Shown: positions 33,563 to 46,699, numbered from the stretch's first letter. The stretch: DNA of 64,000 nucleotides from Spongilla lacustris (GCA_949361645.1 OX442417.1:14001954-14065953); one strand, 5' to 3'. Numbers and translations are program-made. Notes: a model not told the origin generated them from the sequence alone.

Positions 33563-33851
33563 AAGTAAATAAAAACATTCTCTATGAGAAAGTTGGTGGT
33601 ATATAGGATTTGAAGGCAATAGTGGTGTAAAAAGTAGGGAAACAAGGGTTGAATGATAAGGAAAAACGAAATAGTCCTATATTTAGCACATGCATGAACA
33701 ATGTATTGTCCTGCAATGTGTGCTGGGCTAAATATAGGACTATTTCGTTTTTCCTTATCATTCAACCCTTGTTTCCCACTTTTTACACCACTATTGCCTT
33801 CAAATCCTATATACCACCAACTTTCTCATAGAGAATGTTTTTATTTACTTG
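33563..33851. repeat. Large palindrome, copy 2
   Basis: Arms of about 135 bp beginning ACAAGTAAATAAAAAC. Confidence 0.9.
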
Positions 33852-34596
33852 TAGTATATTTGGTTGCTAAAGTCACAACTGATCGGTACAGATTTATGCA
33901 TTTTTTCAAGGTGGCCTTACAGTACGTATGATTTCAGACAATTCCGTACCACTAACGGGTTAAAAATCTCGTTGTATAAGTGAGAAGTTCACTGGGTGTC
34001 CAATAGTTTTGGCAGCTTTGCCGGTTAGCGTATCATAAGAACATTGTTCTGAGTTTGTACCATTTACATGTGTTTGCTATTAAGTGCACTAAATGTAAAA
34101 CAACTTAGATCAATGAACTAGATTGAAAAAAAAACAATTCAAAAACATGACTGTGAAGTATATCCATGGCCACTATGGTATATGGAGAAATTGGCTTCAA
34201 TTTTGAGCCTTTTTTGTATTAACACTGTTACCAAGCTCCCCCAAATATTACGAGGATACCCCAACCAGGGACCTGTCACTTCATTTAATAATTGTTTATG
34301 AAAATCCAAATCCCACGATTATTATAGCATCATATAATTGGCTCAATCAAAAGCTACAAGTATAAAATTCAATTTGGAACACTATAAGTATAAGTTAAAA
34401 GGAAGGTATAGTTGTCGATGGTGGTTGAATACTCTGTTCCTTCTACTGCAGGAAACACCATGGTGGTGGTAGGTACACCAGAGGGTGCTGCTAAGATGTT
34501 TAGGGCTGAAGGGAAGTATCCAGTTCGGGGAGCTGGAGAGGAAAACATGGCCTGGATTTATAAGAATATTAATGTTCCAGCTACCATGGCATTTGC

Positions 34597-35267
34597 GTAA
34601 GTACATTCTGAGTCTCTGTACTTAACCCATTAGCAGTATAGCCACAAAAACAGCATTTTCCCACATAGGCATAACTTTAACGATGATACATGTGCTAGAG
34701 TTTGTCAGTTTTTATTATTATTGGGTTGTAATATGAAGGCATGATTCACTTTTTCAGGTCAAAGTCCGTGAGCTCATATGACAAACGTTATGACTTAGCA
34801 GTACATGTAGTGGATTCATAAACTGATACATTGCAGGGGTTGGGGTAAGGGGGGTTATCATAGGGCTATCATACCTTTTCTTGTAGCTATCATAACTGTT
34901 ACTATAGTAACTATATAAATAAATATTGGTACCGTTTATCAGCTGGATTACTTGCATTTGGAAAATAAGGCATTTCATTAGCTAGACTTGGACAACAGAA
35001 AGTGTGATTAGATTTTATCTCAAATGTAATTCATCGTTTTAAGCCTACACAAGTTGCCACTAATTGTCAATGTATGCCCTGTATCTTTCCATATTTGGCA
35101 CTGTACATGGAAAATGCTGATGTAAACAATTAATTCTTATTCCAAACATCACCTAATCAAAAAGACTTAATGGTTCCACTGACTTTAATATGGACTGGGG
35201 ATAGAAACAATGGCTTTTAATAAGGATGTGGTACAGGAGGCAGCACATCTTGCAGCAGGATATGGTA
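34597..35267. other. P450 intron 3, left part
   Basis: Non-coding. 34597-34905 resembles 58137-58450. Confidence 0.6.
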
Positions 35268-35268
35268 C

Positions 35269-36106
35269 AGGGACGGCGCCGCCGGTCTGGTTGCATGGTT
35301 TTAACCGGACCACTTTTTCTCCCTGCTGCCTCGGTCTCGGACCCATTTTATTACATCATTGTATGTTCTTGCACTACGTCACGTCCGCTACATGTTATCG
35401 ATCTACATGTACATGCATCACCCATGCATGACTTTACATACTTCTACATGTGGCGACAAATGTCTGATCCATTACAAGACCTATCAGCGTGTTATTAGTA
35501 TTAGCTACAAAGTTACTATCAGTTCCATGGATATGCTACCTTTCCCCTATGATCTTTTTATATAGCTATACTCACGCACCTGTATATCGTTTTTACACGC
35601 TACACTATACCCTCTATAATTGTGGCTGTGGCACACTTTCTCCCTAAAATTACTATGGCGTCGGCGTAGTAGAGGATCCAGGGCATATAGATCACAACTA
35701 TGGTGCATGCATCAGTGCATGCATATACATCGCTATGCATTGCATGAATTTTTTTAAAAAGTTGTTTTTACGTCGCGTGCATTTAATTGTTTCATTGATG
35801 ACAGAGAACAACGCAGGACCATCTAAATAAATTTAAATATGTGTCTCTGTGTCGTAATTTCTAAATAAATAGACGGTGAGTGCAGTTATATAGTAATACA
35901 TACTATATTTTTATATTGTACTTTTTACGTAGTTTTGGAGGGTTTTACAATGCATAAAGCGTTGGCCAGACCCCGATGGGGGAGCTTGCAGCGCTCCCCC
36001 ATGCCCCCTAGCTGGGCGGGAGGGGTGCCCCCTCCCACACCCTCCCCGGGGCCGCTCCCACCGCAGGTCACAACCAGACCACTTTTTGTACGGCGGCGCC
36101 GGCCCT
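35269..36106. mobile_element. hAT-like non-autonomous element in P450 intron 3
   Basis: The ends agggacggcgccgccg and its near-inverse ggcggcgccggccct face each other. TGGTAC flanks it on both sides (35263-35268, 36109-36113 region); the exact 8-bp boundary is ambiguous by one or two bases. The interior has a GC-rich hairpin at 35967-36060. Confidence 0.6.
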
Positions 36107-36259
36107 GTGGTACATGTACTGGTGGCAGCACGGTCATCCTGCAACATGACTGCTTCCTGGTGTTTTTGTGCTAATTCATGTCTTGGTTGATTTTCGACTG
36201 AACTGCACATATGGATCCATTTGTCCTCTGTCTCATGTAAGAAGTTTATATATATCATC

Positions 36260-36736
36260 CAGGTCAGGGGCTTGTAAATGTATTCAGGTTTTATATTGTA
36301 CTGATATTTTATCCAAACTGGACATCAGCTGTTGAATACATTTAGCAATTGCTGTGGAACATATTGGTCTCCTCTCCATAATTAATGAGAGTGGCTAAAT
36401 GGTTAGGTAAATAATTTATTTCTTTTTTTCCCCCCATAATCATGAAATTGATATTATTGTGCGTGAGTATGAAATGTAGTTACGTGTGATGATCAAATAC
36501 TTGTATATTTGGAGAGCTCCACAAGGTTCCATTGATTATTGTAGCCTACCCAAGCTATGTGACTATATTATGAGAGTAAAAGAGACAAAGTTCTTTATGG
36601 AACGTGTCAAATACAGGAAGTTTGTTGTCCATTTATGCACATCATCTACTAGTGATCCATAGGAGTATAATTTGAACTCTAATAATAAAGCCCCTTCAAA
36701 CTTTGAACCCTGTAACAGCCAGATTTACTTTTATAG
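36260..36736. other. P450 intron 3, right part
   Basis: AT-rich, nothing recognised. Confidence 0.5.
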
Positions 36737-37549
36737 TACGGGTGAGGAATGGAAGCACATCAGGTCATCTGCATCCAAGCAGATTGTCCCGTGACGTGTG
36801 GCCAACTATGCACCAGGACTGTGTGAGATTGGAGACAGCTTTGTGGGGTACATCAGACACAAGAGAGGCCCTAATGGCTATGTGGAAGATGTCAACAGTG
36901 CACTTATGAAGTGGGCATTCCAAGGTTAGCTGTGTATTTGTGTTGAGAGACAGTTGAAGTAAATGTGTTCACAACCTCTAATTACAGGAATGAGTTATAT
37001 GGTGTATGGAGAGAAATTGAACACTTTTGATGAATCCAGAAAAGATATACTGGAATTTCAGAATGCTGCTAGTGCATTTGTTGAGTCAACAGCAACTCTT
37101 ATTACTGAGCCACCTTTTTACAAATATTTTCCAACTAAAACCTATCGACGCTTTGTACGAGCAATTTCTCACATACATGAGTATGGTATGTTTACGCTTA
37201 TACATGTCTGTACTCACTGGGTAGTGTGACTAAAAAGCGCACTGAAATAAACAGGAGAAATTCTTAGTAGCAATATGCAGAATAATTCAATGATGATAGT
37301 GGTGGTGGTGGTGATAGTGATAGCATGCACAAAGGCCAAGGTACAGTAAATTTTAAACCAATAACAATGGAATCTTGAAACCTTATATCCTAACATCAAA
37401 AATGACTAAATATTAGTTACATTGCAGCAGCAGATGTCACAGTGCCATTTTGTTGCATAGCGGTGGCAAATGATGACATTGATTTGAATTCTATTTTTTC
37501 CAACTTTACACTTAAAACCATCCAGTCTCATGGAAAAAAAGCAATTAAA

Positions 37550-37800
37550 CAAGTAAATAAAAACATTCTCTATGAGAAGGTTGGTGGTTTATAAGATTTG
37601 AAGGCAATAGTGGTGTAAAAAATAAAGGTCTAATAATAAGGAGAAATGAAATATAGAAAGGGGTGTTACATTGTTCCAGCATGTGCTAAATATAGCATTA
37701 TTTCATTTCTCCTTATTAGACCCTTATTTCATTGCTTTTTATGCACTGTTGTCTTCAAATCTCATACAGCACCAACTTTCTCTGTTTTTATGTACTTGTA
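37550..37800. mobile_element. Solo foldback MITE (ACAAGTAAATAAAAAC)
   Basis: Same palindrome as the composite-repeat 3' end but on its own within P450 intron 5. Confidence 0.8.
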
Positions 37801-39268
37801 TATTATAAAATATAGTAGTGAGGGTGCTATGTTTTTAGTTTTATGCTTTTACTTCAAAAACCAAAAGCTGCAATGAATTTATGATAGAGGCTATGACCCT
37901 TGCATGCTTCTGTTAAGGTGTGACTTTTAGAAAGCATCAAAAAGCATGTCTTGTTATACAATGAAAGTTAAAATCATTAATTATGCATGCTATATGTGTA
38001 GTGGGCATTATTGTGGTTTCCTGCGAATTGTTTCAAAGCTGTATTCGTACGTTTACCTAACTCACAAATGACTCGCAGGAAACAAAAAACAATACCATGT
38101 GCTTGAATAATTAATGATTTTAACTTGGCTCTTGCATTATTTCCATATACCGATAGTTATGAAACAAACAATGCTAAATTATACATTATTAGTTTTAGAT
38201 TTAGCGTCACTGCTATTTATGCCTTTGTGCACTCTAGCTCGCCATATTTGGGTAATGGCATGGGATTTTGAACACTGCAGTTTTATATTGTACATTCCAA
38301 GTAGGGATAATTTTTGCCTAGCTTCAGATCACTGCTAGGGGGACACAGTCCATGCACTTGGGGTCATTTGCAGCATGTCACGTTTCCTTCAAAGCATGAA
38401 AATATAGTGCCCTTAAATATTTTTTACAATGTTGTTCTTTGTTGATGGGGACAAAATACAACCAAAAAAAAAAAATTAGAAAAAAAACTTAATGATATAC
38501 ATTTAAAATTTCTGATATCTTTATCTGGCACATAAGCTGACGCAATAGAAATTTCTTAATCTACAATCAGGAAAGATTGTTTAAAAACTAACAGTATTGA
38601 AATTAACTAGAATGAATTAGTAATTTGACAACAATTGTATTTAAATCTCCCAACATTTTTCTTCGAATGTTATGAATAAACCGTTATTACTATTATCCAC
38701 TAAATGTATTAATTTATCCTATAATTTCTATCGAAAGGGAAATTTAAGTAGATCTATTTTATTAATCTTCGATATGATGTACTTCTGTTTGGGAGATTTT
38801 TAATTAGTTCTATGGCTGGTAGAATTTTGCTAAGTTTGTGGTTTAAAAAAAACAAACTATTTACTTCATTTGGAACACCCATGCCTACACCATGAATTTT
38901 CTTATTTGTTTTGGAACCCAGGGATAGGTATTATAAGGAAGAAATTTGACAAGGCAGTTGATGCTGTTAATTCTGGAGTCGATGAGACAAAGGTTGCTTG
39001 TAAGGTTCTAATTATTGGACTGGCTCCAGTAGGTTTACTTGGCATTTATATTTCAGCAATGATGGAGCAATGGCTCATTGAAGGGAAGTTTTCAGAGAAG
39101 GAAATTTTGATGCTAAGCTGTGACGTGTTGGCTGGAGAACTTGATACAGTAAATGAGTGTGCCATATGGGAATTATGTCACGTGGTAACAACAGGCCTGA
39201 ATACATATAACTTTCTATTGCTATCCGGAGGGGCCCGAAATGCTGCCTCAATATTGGGGTGCATGTAG

Positions 39269-40669
39269 CTTAGATATAAGTATCTAAAAACCAAAAACCA
39301 TTTAATTTTTTTATGATCTTCCTTTTCATATTACCTCACGATGGAAGACTTCCAACACTGCCACATTCTTGCTGCATGAGGTAGCCAAGCAAGTTTTTAA
39401 GTGTTAAGACTAGCTTTTTGTCCTACTTTAGGATTTTGTTCTAGTATTCATCAGAATGTGAAATTCAAAAATAAGAATTTTGATGATCAGAGTGAAATTC
39501 TCTTTTTATGGTTTGTGCCCTCCTAATTTCGACACAATGACAATATTCTTGTTTCAGTCTTGGGTGTTTGAAAGTACATGTATGCAGCTATATTTATGTT
39601 TATAATGAATTACATACTTTGCTTCCTTTTTATACAACTTAGCTAGTTACAGGAAAAGTTAATATTGGGGTTACTTGAGCCATTTGCAAAGGGGGTTTGT
39701 TGAGCCATATGCTTTAGCTGCAATTGTATGGCATAAAAATGATTTATTGATTCACATAACAGAAATAGTGAGTTCGGCTTCTTTGGCTATGCAGCAATAT
39801 CAGAAGTATTCTGTTTTTATCTCTAACAGTAAAAATGACTATGAATCACATTAGAAACACTTGCCAATCAATTTCAAGAGCTCTCATTGAAAAAGTGTCA
39901 TGCACTAGTGTATGAATTTGCTTTGATCAATGATTTGACAATATAAGACCTTGGCCTACTTTTGTTAGCAATCATTGATATGACTCAACTGACCCATATA
40001 ACTGGCACAACTAACCCACTTGGCTGGGTTAGTTGTGCCATTTGACACCTGTTGATTTTTTATAATGTCATTTTTCTTACATACATCCCCAGTCTCTAAC
40101 ATTCGTACAACATGTACCCAAGTGATGCCCCTTTACACCAAACTATTAACCTCTGCCTAATACTAAACCTCAGAGGCAGTATAAGCCTAAACCTAAAAAT
40201 TGGCTCAACTAACCCACTCCTCCCTTACAGCCACATGCTCTCCATATCTGCTGGCATCCAATTTTGCCATCTTATAGAATTGGTAGATACTGTCAAGTTG
40301 GTGTTTACAGTTACCGAAGTGTTTACTGACGTACCTTGGAAAAATTATACCATTTTTCTCTTCCTCATAAACACGGCTTCAGTTTGCTGTCAGAAAAACC
40401 TTCTTACCAAGTAAGGTTACACCTGTGGCACATTTTAAACTATTTGCTGATACAACAAACATTTACATTTGAAACCTACCAATTTCAGTTGATCTTTCTC
40501 AAGATTCAGAACATGCATGCCTTGCAGTAGCCCATGCCAAATAATGTGCATGCATGACCAAATGTAAGGACAACTAGCAATAGAAAATATATTTTTCAGT
40601 TACAAACCTGGCTGCTAAGAAAATTTAGAAGTTATAATAGTACTCGGTTAATCTGAACAAGTATCTATC
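39269..40669. other. Gene-free stretch after P450 exon 6
   Basis: Searched by eye for P450 ExxR and heme-binding motifs without success. The open frame at 40112-40414 has no recognisable feature. Confidence 0.5.
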
Positions 40670-41015
40670 AAAAGGCTGTGGATGCTATCATGTGCTTCCA
40701 ATCACTCAATATCTTGGCAGCAGCTAGTTATTAAAGGTGACAGATGCTCCACATATAGACAGTGTGTAGTGCAGGGGCATAGAAGATAGATTTTAAGCTG
40801 TCTTTAATTAAAATAGTATCCTTTTGGCAATGGAGCTAAGTGTCTTGATCTTTGGCTTTGCCTACTATTTCAACCTCCTCCCCATCCTGCTGCTTTTGTT
40901 TATGTAGTCCCAACTCCAGGACAGAGTCTTCACCTTAAACAAAGTGAGCTCCATGTGGTGGGTGTGGTGCAGCCAAGGGATCCCACTGTACCTTGTGCCC
41001 TTACTTGACTCCTGG
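40670..41015 (+). other. Duplicated segment with possible exon
   Basis: Matches 51880-52260. Within it 40915-41010, ending ctcctg|gtaggt, could be an exon upstream of the GH116 exons (FTLNKVSSMWWVW in one frame). Comparison of the two copies does not settle the frame. Confidence 0.35.
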
Positions 41016-41100
41016 TAGGTGTGAAGGGGAGATGATCTCATGATGACAGCATATGTACATGTAGCATCCATCCCTTGGGGATCATTCAAGTTGAGATTTT

Positions 41101-41250
41101 GACCTATGGTGATCTTATGGGAGGGGTTGTCCTGTGGTGATGTAGGGGGAGGGTTGTCATGTGGTGATGTAGGAGGAGGGGTTGTCCTGTGGTGATCTAG
41201 GGGGAGGGGAGGTGGTAAGGGTTGATATAGGGGAAGGGGTTGTCCTGTGT
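41101..41250 (+). repeat. Short tandem repeat (gggaggggttgtcctgtggtgat)
   Basis: Four to five irregular units in an intron. Confidence 0.75.
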
Positions 41251-41281
41251 GTCACATATTTCTGCCCTTACCTGGTGAACA

Positions 41282-44200
41282 GGTAACGACACCTTTGCCT
41301 CCATCTGCCATGATGCCTTTGTGAAGGGCCAGGTGGCTCTGGACCAGTACCTGTGGAATGAGGGACAACAGAGCTATGATGCCTACACCATCAGTGGAGG
41401 ATTTGATTATGAGAGGTACCGCAATTCAACTAACCTGACCCTCTGCCAGTACGAGGTCGCAGAAAGCAGTAAGAATGATTGCATTCATGGGGATCCAGAG
41501 GCCACTAGTGCACTGATGTCTGACGTACAGCTTCTATGCCCAGGTAATCAGGCTGTTATATATATCCATGGCAACAACAATGCTGTTCTTTTCCTTTGCT
41601 AGGTGTTGGCTTATTCTCTAGGTCTGGGCACCTTGGTACAAGGTTGAGACTTCACATGAAGGCTGAACTGAAGTACAATGACTCACCTTGGGGTCTGCTG
41701 GCAATCACTGGTTAGTTAATACAATGACTCACCTTGGGGTCTGCTGGCAATCACTGGTTAGTTAGTACAATGACTCACCTTGGGGTCTGCTGGCAATCAC
41801 TGGTTAGTTAGTACAATGACTCACCTTGGGGTCTGCTGGTAATCACTGGTTAGTTAGTACAATGACTCTGCTGGCAATCACTGGTTAGTTAGTACAATGA
41901 CTCACCTTGGGGTCTGCTGGCAATCACTGGTTAGGTTAGTACAATGACTCACCTTGGGGTCTGCTGGCACTCTCTGGTTAGTTAGTACAATAACTCACCT
42001 TGGGGTCTGCTGGCAATCACTGCATGGTTAGTTAGTACAATGACTCACCTTGGGGTCTGCTGGCAATCACTGGTTAGTTAGTACAATGACTCACCTTGAC
42101 TGGTCACTAATTAAAATTACACTCTAAGTTGATTAAAGTACAAGAACATGGGAGGGGGAAGGTTCACTACAATGGATGGAGGGGGAGGAGGAAGGTTCAC
42201 CACCTTGGAGGGAGGGGGAGGGGGGGAGGAAGGTTCACCAGCACACTATCATTTGTATAGGATGCCCAAGTAATCGAGAGTTACGTTAGTAACTCTCATA
42301 TAGGATTTGACCCCGATTATGAAGTCATTAAAAAAACGGGGACTCCTATCAATCGGATCGCTTAGCTCTTTGTCATCGTCGAACAAGCAGTCAAAAACGA
42401 GCAGTTTCGTGTTTGTTTGATGTCATACAACCGCGTGGTTGTAGAGAACAAAACGTTTGTTTAAACTCGTACCCAGTCCTACCGTATTTCTCGTTGTCGT
42501 TGTTGTTCTTCTTCTTGACCACGCATAACTCGAGATAGGAACACTTCTAAGAAATGAAAATCACACCAATAGCTTCAGAATTAATTGGCATTCTTGCTTC
42601 AGTGGTCAAAATGTATCGAGGCTACATTGTATATATCGGTGGTTGTGTTAGTTAATGACGTATATTTAAGCATCCAGGACTCAAAACGATCAAATAGTTT
42701 AGAACTTGTTCATATTTTGCTTCAGTACATGTAGCTGTACATGTATGTGTATGGTCTGGGCACTACACCTATTAGTTGTAATTAACCTACGTATCCGGTT
42801 TGGGTACTAGCGCTTAGGCGGCTATTTACTAAATATCATCGGAACCCCGAGCCAGAACTAGGGCATCACCGGAACCTCGAGCTTAAACTAAACTTTAAAG
42901 AGGCAACGATACAACGAAAATTCAGCGGCCATGAAGAGTGCAGAACATCGGGACGATTCCATCCCTTCTCCTTCTGCGAAAAGGATGCGATTCCAAGAAC
43001 GCACGACCGTAGACCGAAGCCAAACATGCTGCTGGAAAAATGCTACAGCAGGGTAATCGGCTTGGAAAGCTACCAAACCCAATAGGTACGTTCGAATTGG
43101 ACTGAGTGCATGATACAATAAGTATTTGGGCTAGATGTACGTCAGTTGACCCTTGTTGTATCCACATGACTGAGAGGTCACATGCATACCTTGTACAAAT
43201 GTCATGTAGATCTATACATACACGTTCGTGTGGCATCATCAAAAAAACCTTTCTATTCTTTACATTGATGTATGGGCTATACAAGACTCTACAACTTATG
43301 ACGCTAGGGCTATTCTATATGAACTATAGCAGTAGAGGTCAGAATTCATTGTGTACTTAGGAAAACTGTGCCCTGTTATCAATAAAAAAAGGTCTGCCCA
43401 GGTCAATTAACAGTTCTACATGGCTTCTGTTTATCAAGTACCCATACATGATTTTGTGCGTAATTGTAATTTCATTGCATGTGTTCATTTTCTGTACCTT
43501 TTAGCTTCTCCCTGTATGACCCAAAAAAAAAAAAACCATACTGAGGGAATATAAAGGTAGCTTCAAAAAGGCTATTGTAAGGAATAGCATACTGTTATAT
43601 GGGCTAAATGATGCCTTTTGCAATCCCACCGGACCCATGGTAGCACAAAAGGTCAGCTCTTTGTGAAGTTAGTGCAGGACAAGGCACTGAGCATGCATAG
43701 AAAAAATAGGTGATTTTCTACATGATATTGATGCAATCAACCTTTCTTTTGTGATGCCTCTTACAACCAAATAGGGAAGCTTGGTACTCTAATGGTACAT
43801 GTAGTTGTGTGTAATGGCGGACGAGATACCTGCATACATGTACCTACTACTACCCCTACCTACTACCATAGGCGCCCCCAGCATTTCTGGAAGGGTGGGG
43901 CCAGGATAGGGTACATTTGACAGCCAAATATTACTATAGGAGTGTTGTCCGCTTTCGGCCGATTCAGTCGAGGGGTGCACATGTTGCTAGTAATACTGAA
44001 TACTTTAATATTGTATTAAAAGTGGGGGGGCCCCTGGTGATGCCCATGACCTACTACCCCTATTCCTCCCCTTACCTACTACATGTACGTATATACCCCT
44101 ACTCCTCCCCTTACCTACTACTACCCCTACTCTTCCCCTTACCTACTATTCCCCTGGTGCATGGAGTGAGGTGACCTCAATGGTCACATATATGATGATG

Positions 44201-46401
44201 ACGAATTCACTGATACACTACTGCCAGAGTATGAAACATATATACATGGATACTGTTTACAAGTTGAGTTGACACAGATCACTTTAATTTACAGAACACT
44301 GTAATAAAGGAAGCGATGGTGGACACACCTGTTGCTGTCATATCAAGAGAGTTGGAGAGAGTAAAAGTTTCACTGGTATTAGTACCAATACAACATTGTT
44401 TATGTACTGAACAATATGTATCATCCATGGCTGAGTTATTTCTGGTTATGACATGTAGATATACATGTAAATGACATATATACCAAGTTCAGATTGTAGC
44501 TAAGTGATCAGTGTTTCTCTATGGTATCATAATTGTAACGTCAGAGGCTCTTATTTAATGGTTCTTTTTGCCTTTTAAAATGCAAAGTACTCTCTTTCCA
44601 CTATTGGGGTATATAAGATTATGAGTGATGAAATGTCTGTTGCTAAGTGAATATATTTAGATGTATCGTGACTGTTGAAAGCATTTGGTTATGAATAAAA
44701 AGCAATGAAACAAGTAAATAAAAACATTCTCTATGAGAAAGTTGGTGGTACATGTATATAGGATTTGAAGGCAATAGTGGTGAAAAAGCAGGGAAACAAG
44801 GGTACGTTGAACGATAAGGAAAATCGAAATAGTCCTATATTTAGCACATGTATGAACAATGTATTGTCCTACAATGTGTGCCGGGCTAAATATAGGACTA
44901 TTTCGTTTTTCCTTATCGTTCAACCCTTGTTTCCCTGCTTTTTACACCACTATTGCCTTCAAATCCTATATACCACCAACTTTCTCATAGAGAATGTTTT
45001 TGTTTACTTGTACCACAAATTCAATATGGGCACTGGCTAATCCAAAACTGGGCTACAACCAATATACACCTCCAGGAGGTCAGATATATATGTATGTGTG
45101 TTTGTGTTTGTACGTTTCGTGATGTCTGGTTTGCAATTACATTGTTAGAACAGTAGGTCCCTAGCTAGGCCTGAGCTTGTTAGGATTGGACAGATTTTAT
45201 CCGAAATGCGGTGTATCTGGAAGGTTGTGCATCCTATATTACATACGTGTATAGCAGATGCAGTGATTAAGGTGGACATAAAAAATAAACGTATGCTTAA
45301 GCACGCTATCGCAAGTTAGACTTTGAATTCCCATCTCATAGGCTTACGCATACATTAACATCATTAAGTCCCAATCAGCATTGGGATACCATAATTATTC
45401 CTATATTTAGCAACATAATTGTAAATATAGGAATAATTATTGTATCTCCAATCCCTTGTTCCCTTCCTTTTTATACCACCATTGCCTTCAAATCCTCAGT
45501 GTATACTGTTACCTATCTTTTTATATTATGTACTTTGAAAATTATTGCAGAATACAATGCCCATGTTGTGAACAATTGAGAAATAAAACCTCAACTTGCA
45601 GGAGCAAATTACTGTTCTGAACATCAATCTAATTGAGAATGGCCAAATAGCACTTCCAAATGCACTGCAATCCAAATTTTTTACAAATACACATGTAGAG
45701 CTATCGCAAATCTTATTAAGCAAGTTTCATTCAAAAGAATTCATGATTAAATTTGATTTGAAAAAAATTATCGTTGAAAAGTAGCATTTTGGTTTAAAAC
45801 CATTATAGCCATTGATGCTTCATGTAATCGTGTGATCTTGTGGCCTTATGATCATGTGATCTTGTGATGATGTGATGATGTGATCTTGTGATCATGTGAT
45901 CTTGTGACGATGTGATCATGTGATCGTGCTATTTATAGGAAACTGACTTGGCATTGTCTGTTGCTGGAAAGGCCTTGGACTACTGGAGGTCAGAACTTTC
46001 TTAATGACCAGTGGAACATTGCTGGCCTCCTGGGAGGTACTCTGGCCAACGATGGACTGCCTTATGTGACCAGTCACTATGGCTTCTACATGACATCATG
46101 GCACATTGTGTTAGCCCTGTCGGGTCAGCTGGCAAACATGATGCTGGGGTCGCTGACCTTTGCACCCAAGCTGCCCCCTCCTTTTGTGCTACCTGTGATG
46201 CTGCCTGGAGTGTGGAGATATGTGGAGGGGGAGGAGTTCTCCCCTAAGCACCCCATAGGTGGCTACGTCCAGTACACTGTTGGTCTTAACTTTGGCTCCA
46301 TCACACTTCAGTCCCTTAGCATTGGTGGGTGTGGTCTTCCCATCAACGGCTCTCTATCTCTGAGGGCTGACGAGGTGGTGAGATGGGACTGCAGCCTGTG
46401 A
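41282..46401 (+). CDS. GH116 beta-glucosidase (GBA2-like), C-terminal exons
   Basis: Two clear exons. 41282-41540 follows a cag acceptor and ends in cag|gtaatc; it reads DTFASICHDAFVKGQVALDQ, YLWNEGQQSYDAYT and ALMSDVQLLC, matching the GH116 stretch with LWNGxYF and the D-containing IMADQ. About 45957-46401 reads SHYGFYMTSWHIVLALSG and LGSLTFAPKL, matching the family's C-terminal barrel end, and stops at 46399-46401. GH116 enzymes hydrolyse beta-glucosides such as glucosylceramide or bile-acid glucosides. The upstream catalytic exons were not found in place; similar ones lie decayed at 52470 and 59390. It is partial here; whether it is functional is unknown. Confidence 0.7.
41655..42105 (+). 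repeat. 46-bp minisatellite in GH116 intron
   Basis: About nine units of acaatgactcaccttggggt plus ctgctggcaatcactggtta plus gttagt, with small deletions. Confidence 0.95.
42145..42240 (+). repeat. ggaggaaggttcaccacc repeat
   Basis: Three units. The same purine-rich word is amplified at 53580-53770 and 63370-63440. Confidence 0.8.
43868..44047. mobile_element. GGGCGCCCCCAG-type MITE, copy 3
   Basis: Starts ataGGCGCCCCCAGC; right end degenerate, as in copy 1. Confidence 0.75.
44712..45012. repeat. Large palindrome, copy 3
   Basis: Inverted arms of about 140 bp. Confidence 0.9.
45385..45530. repeat. Decayed foldback MITE
   Basis: A shorter palindrome (ataattattcctatattta and inverse) followed by the family's ttataccaccattgccttcaaatcc tail. 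Confidence 0.6.
45835..45930 (+). repeat. gtgatc(at/tt)- simple repeat
   Basis: Irregular tandem gtgatcatgtgatcttgtgat units just before the last GH116 exon. Confidence 0.9.
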
Positions 46402-46444
46402 TGGTCCTCTGATGTCATGAGGAGCTGTTATGACACTGATGTGT

Positions 46445-46692
46445 GTGCACTGTACTGTGTGTGTACCATGTAGGCTTTGATATGTACACTGTACTGTGTG
46501 TGTACCATGTAGGCTTTGATATGTGCACTGTACTGTGTGTGTACCATGTAGGCTTTGATATGTACACTGTACTGTGTGTACCATGTAGGCTTTGATATGT
46601 ACACTGTGTACCATGTAGGCTTTGATATGTGCACTGTACTGTGTGTGTACCATGTAGGCTGTGATATGTACACTGTACTGTGTGTGTACCAT
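46445..46692. repeat. 39-bp minisatellite, locus 3
   Basis: Six to seven units directly 3' of the GH116 stop, in the same relation as at 9102-9144. Confidence 0.95.
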
Positions 46693-46699
46693 TGGGTCA

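Larger units (their letters stand above)
30347..33851 (+). mobile_element. Composite repeat, copy 2 (inside P450 intron 2)
   Basis: It begins tcgagagttacggtagtaac and ends with the large palindrome. The second P450 copy has an uninterrupted sequence at the same place (about 57341). The 5' segment is partly doubled: a second tcgagagttacgttag start occurs at 30893-30940. It contains the GGGCGCCCCCAG MITE, the minisatellite and a later hAT-like MITE. Confidence 0.8.
28846..39268 (+). pseudogene. Mitochondrial-type cytochrome P450, truncated, six exons
   Basis: Exons: 28846-28954, 29099-29227, 34452-34596, 36737-36924, 36988-37185, 38922-39268. Residues 1-25 (MARHMHSRYFLRVLTQRRC) look like a mitochondrial presequence. 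IPGPKGLPVVGS and LLLKYGPVVKV are the usual P450 start; TGEEWKHIRSSASKQIV matches the C-helix region. Exon 6 reaches the I helix (LAGELDT against AGxDT) and stops. No later exon with the heme-binding FxxGxRxCxG was found up to the next gene. Intron 1 has a GC donor (28955-28956). Exon 4 has an in-frame TGA at 36792-36794. The product would be a heme monooxygenase of the inner mitochondrial membrane; as read it is incomplete. Confidence 0.75.
42273..45012 (+). mobile_element. Composite repeat, copy 3 (inside GH116 intron)
   Basis: Most compact copy, 2.7 kb, starting tcgagagttacgttagtaac (a 9-bp inverted repeat, gagagttac/gtaactctc) and ending with the large palindrome. It serves as the empty-site reference for the insertions in copies 1 and 2. 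Confidence 0.85.

Noticed and set aside
36792..36794. Selenocysteine at the P450 TGA
   Set aside because: P450s have no selenocysteine here, the site fits a decayed CGA, and the gene is otherwise incomplete.
39269..40669. Search for P450 heme-binding and ExxR exons
   Set aside because: No FxxGxRxCxG-like motif could be read in any frame; the open frame at 40112-40414 has no P450 character.
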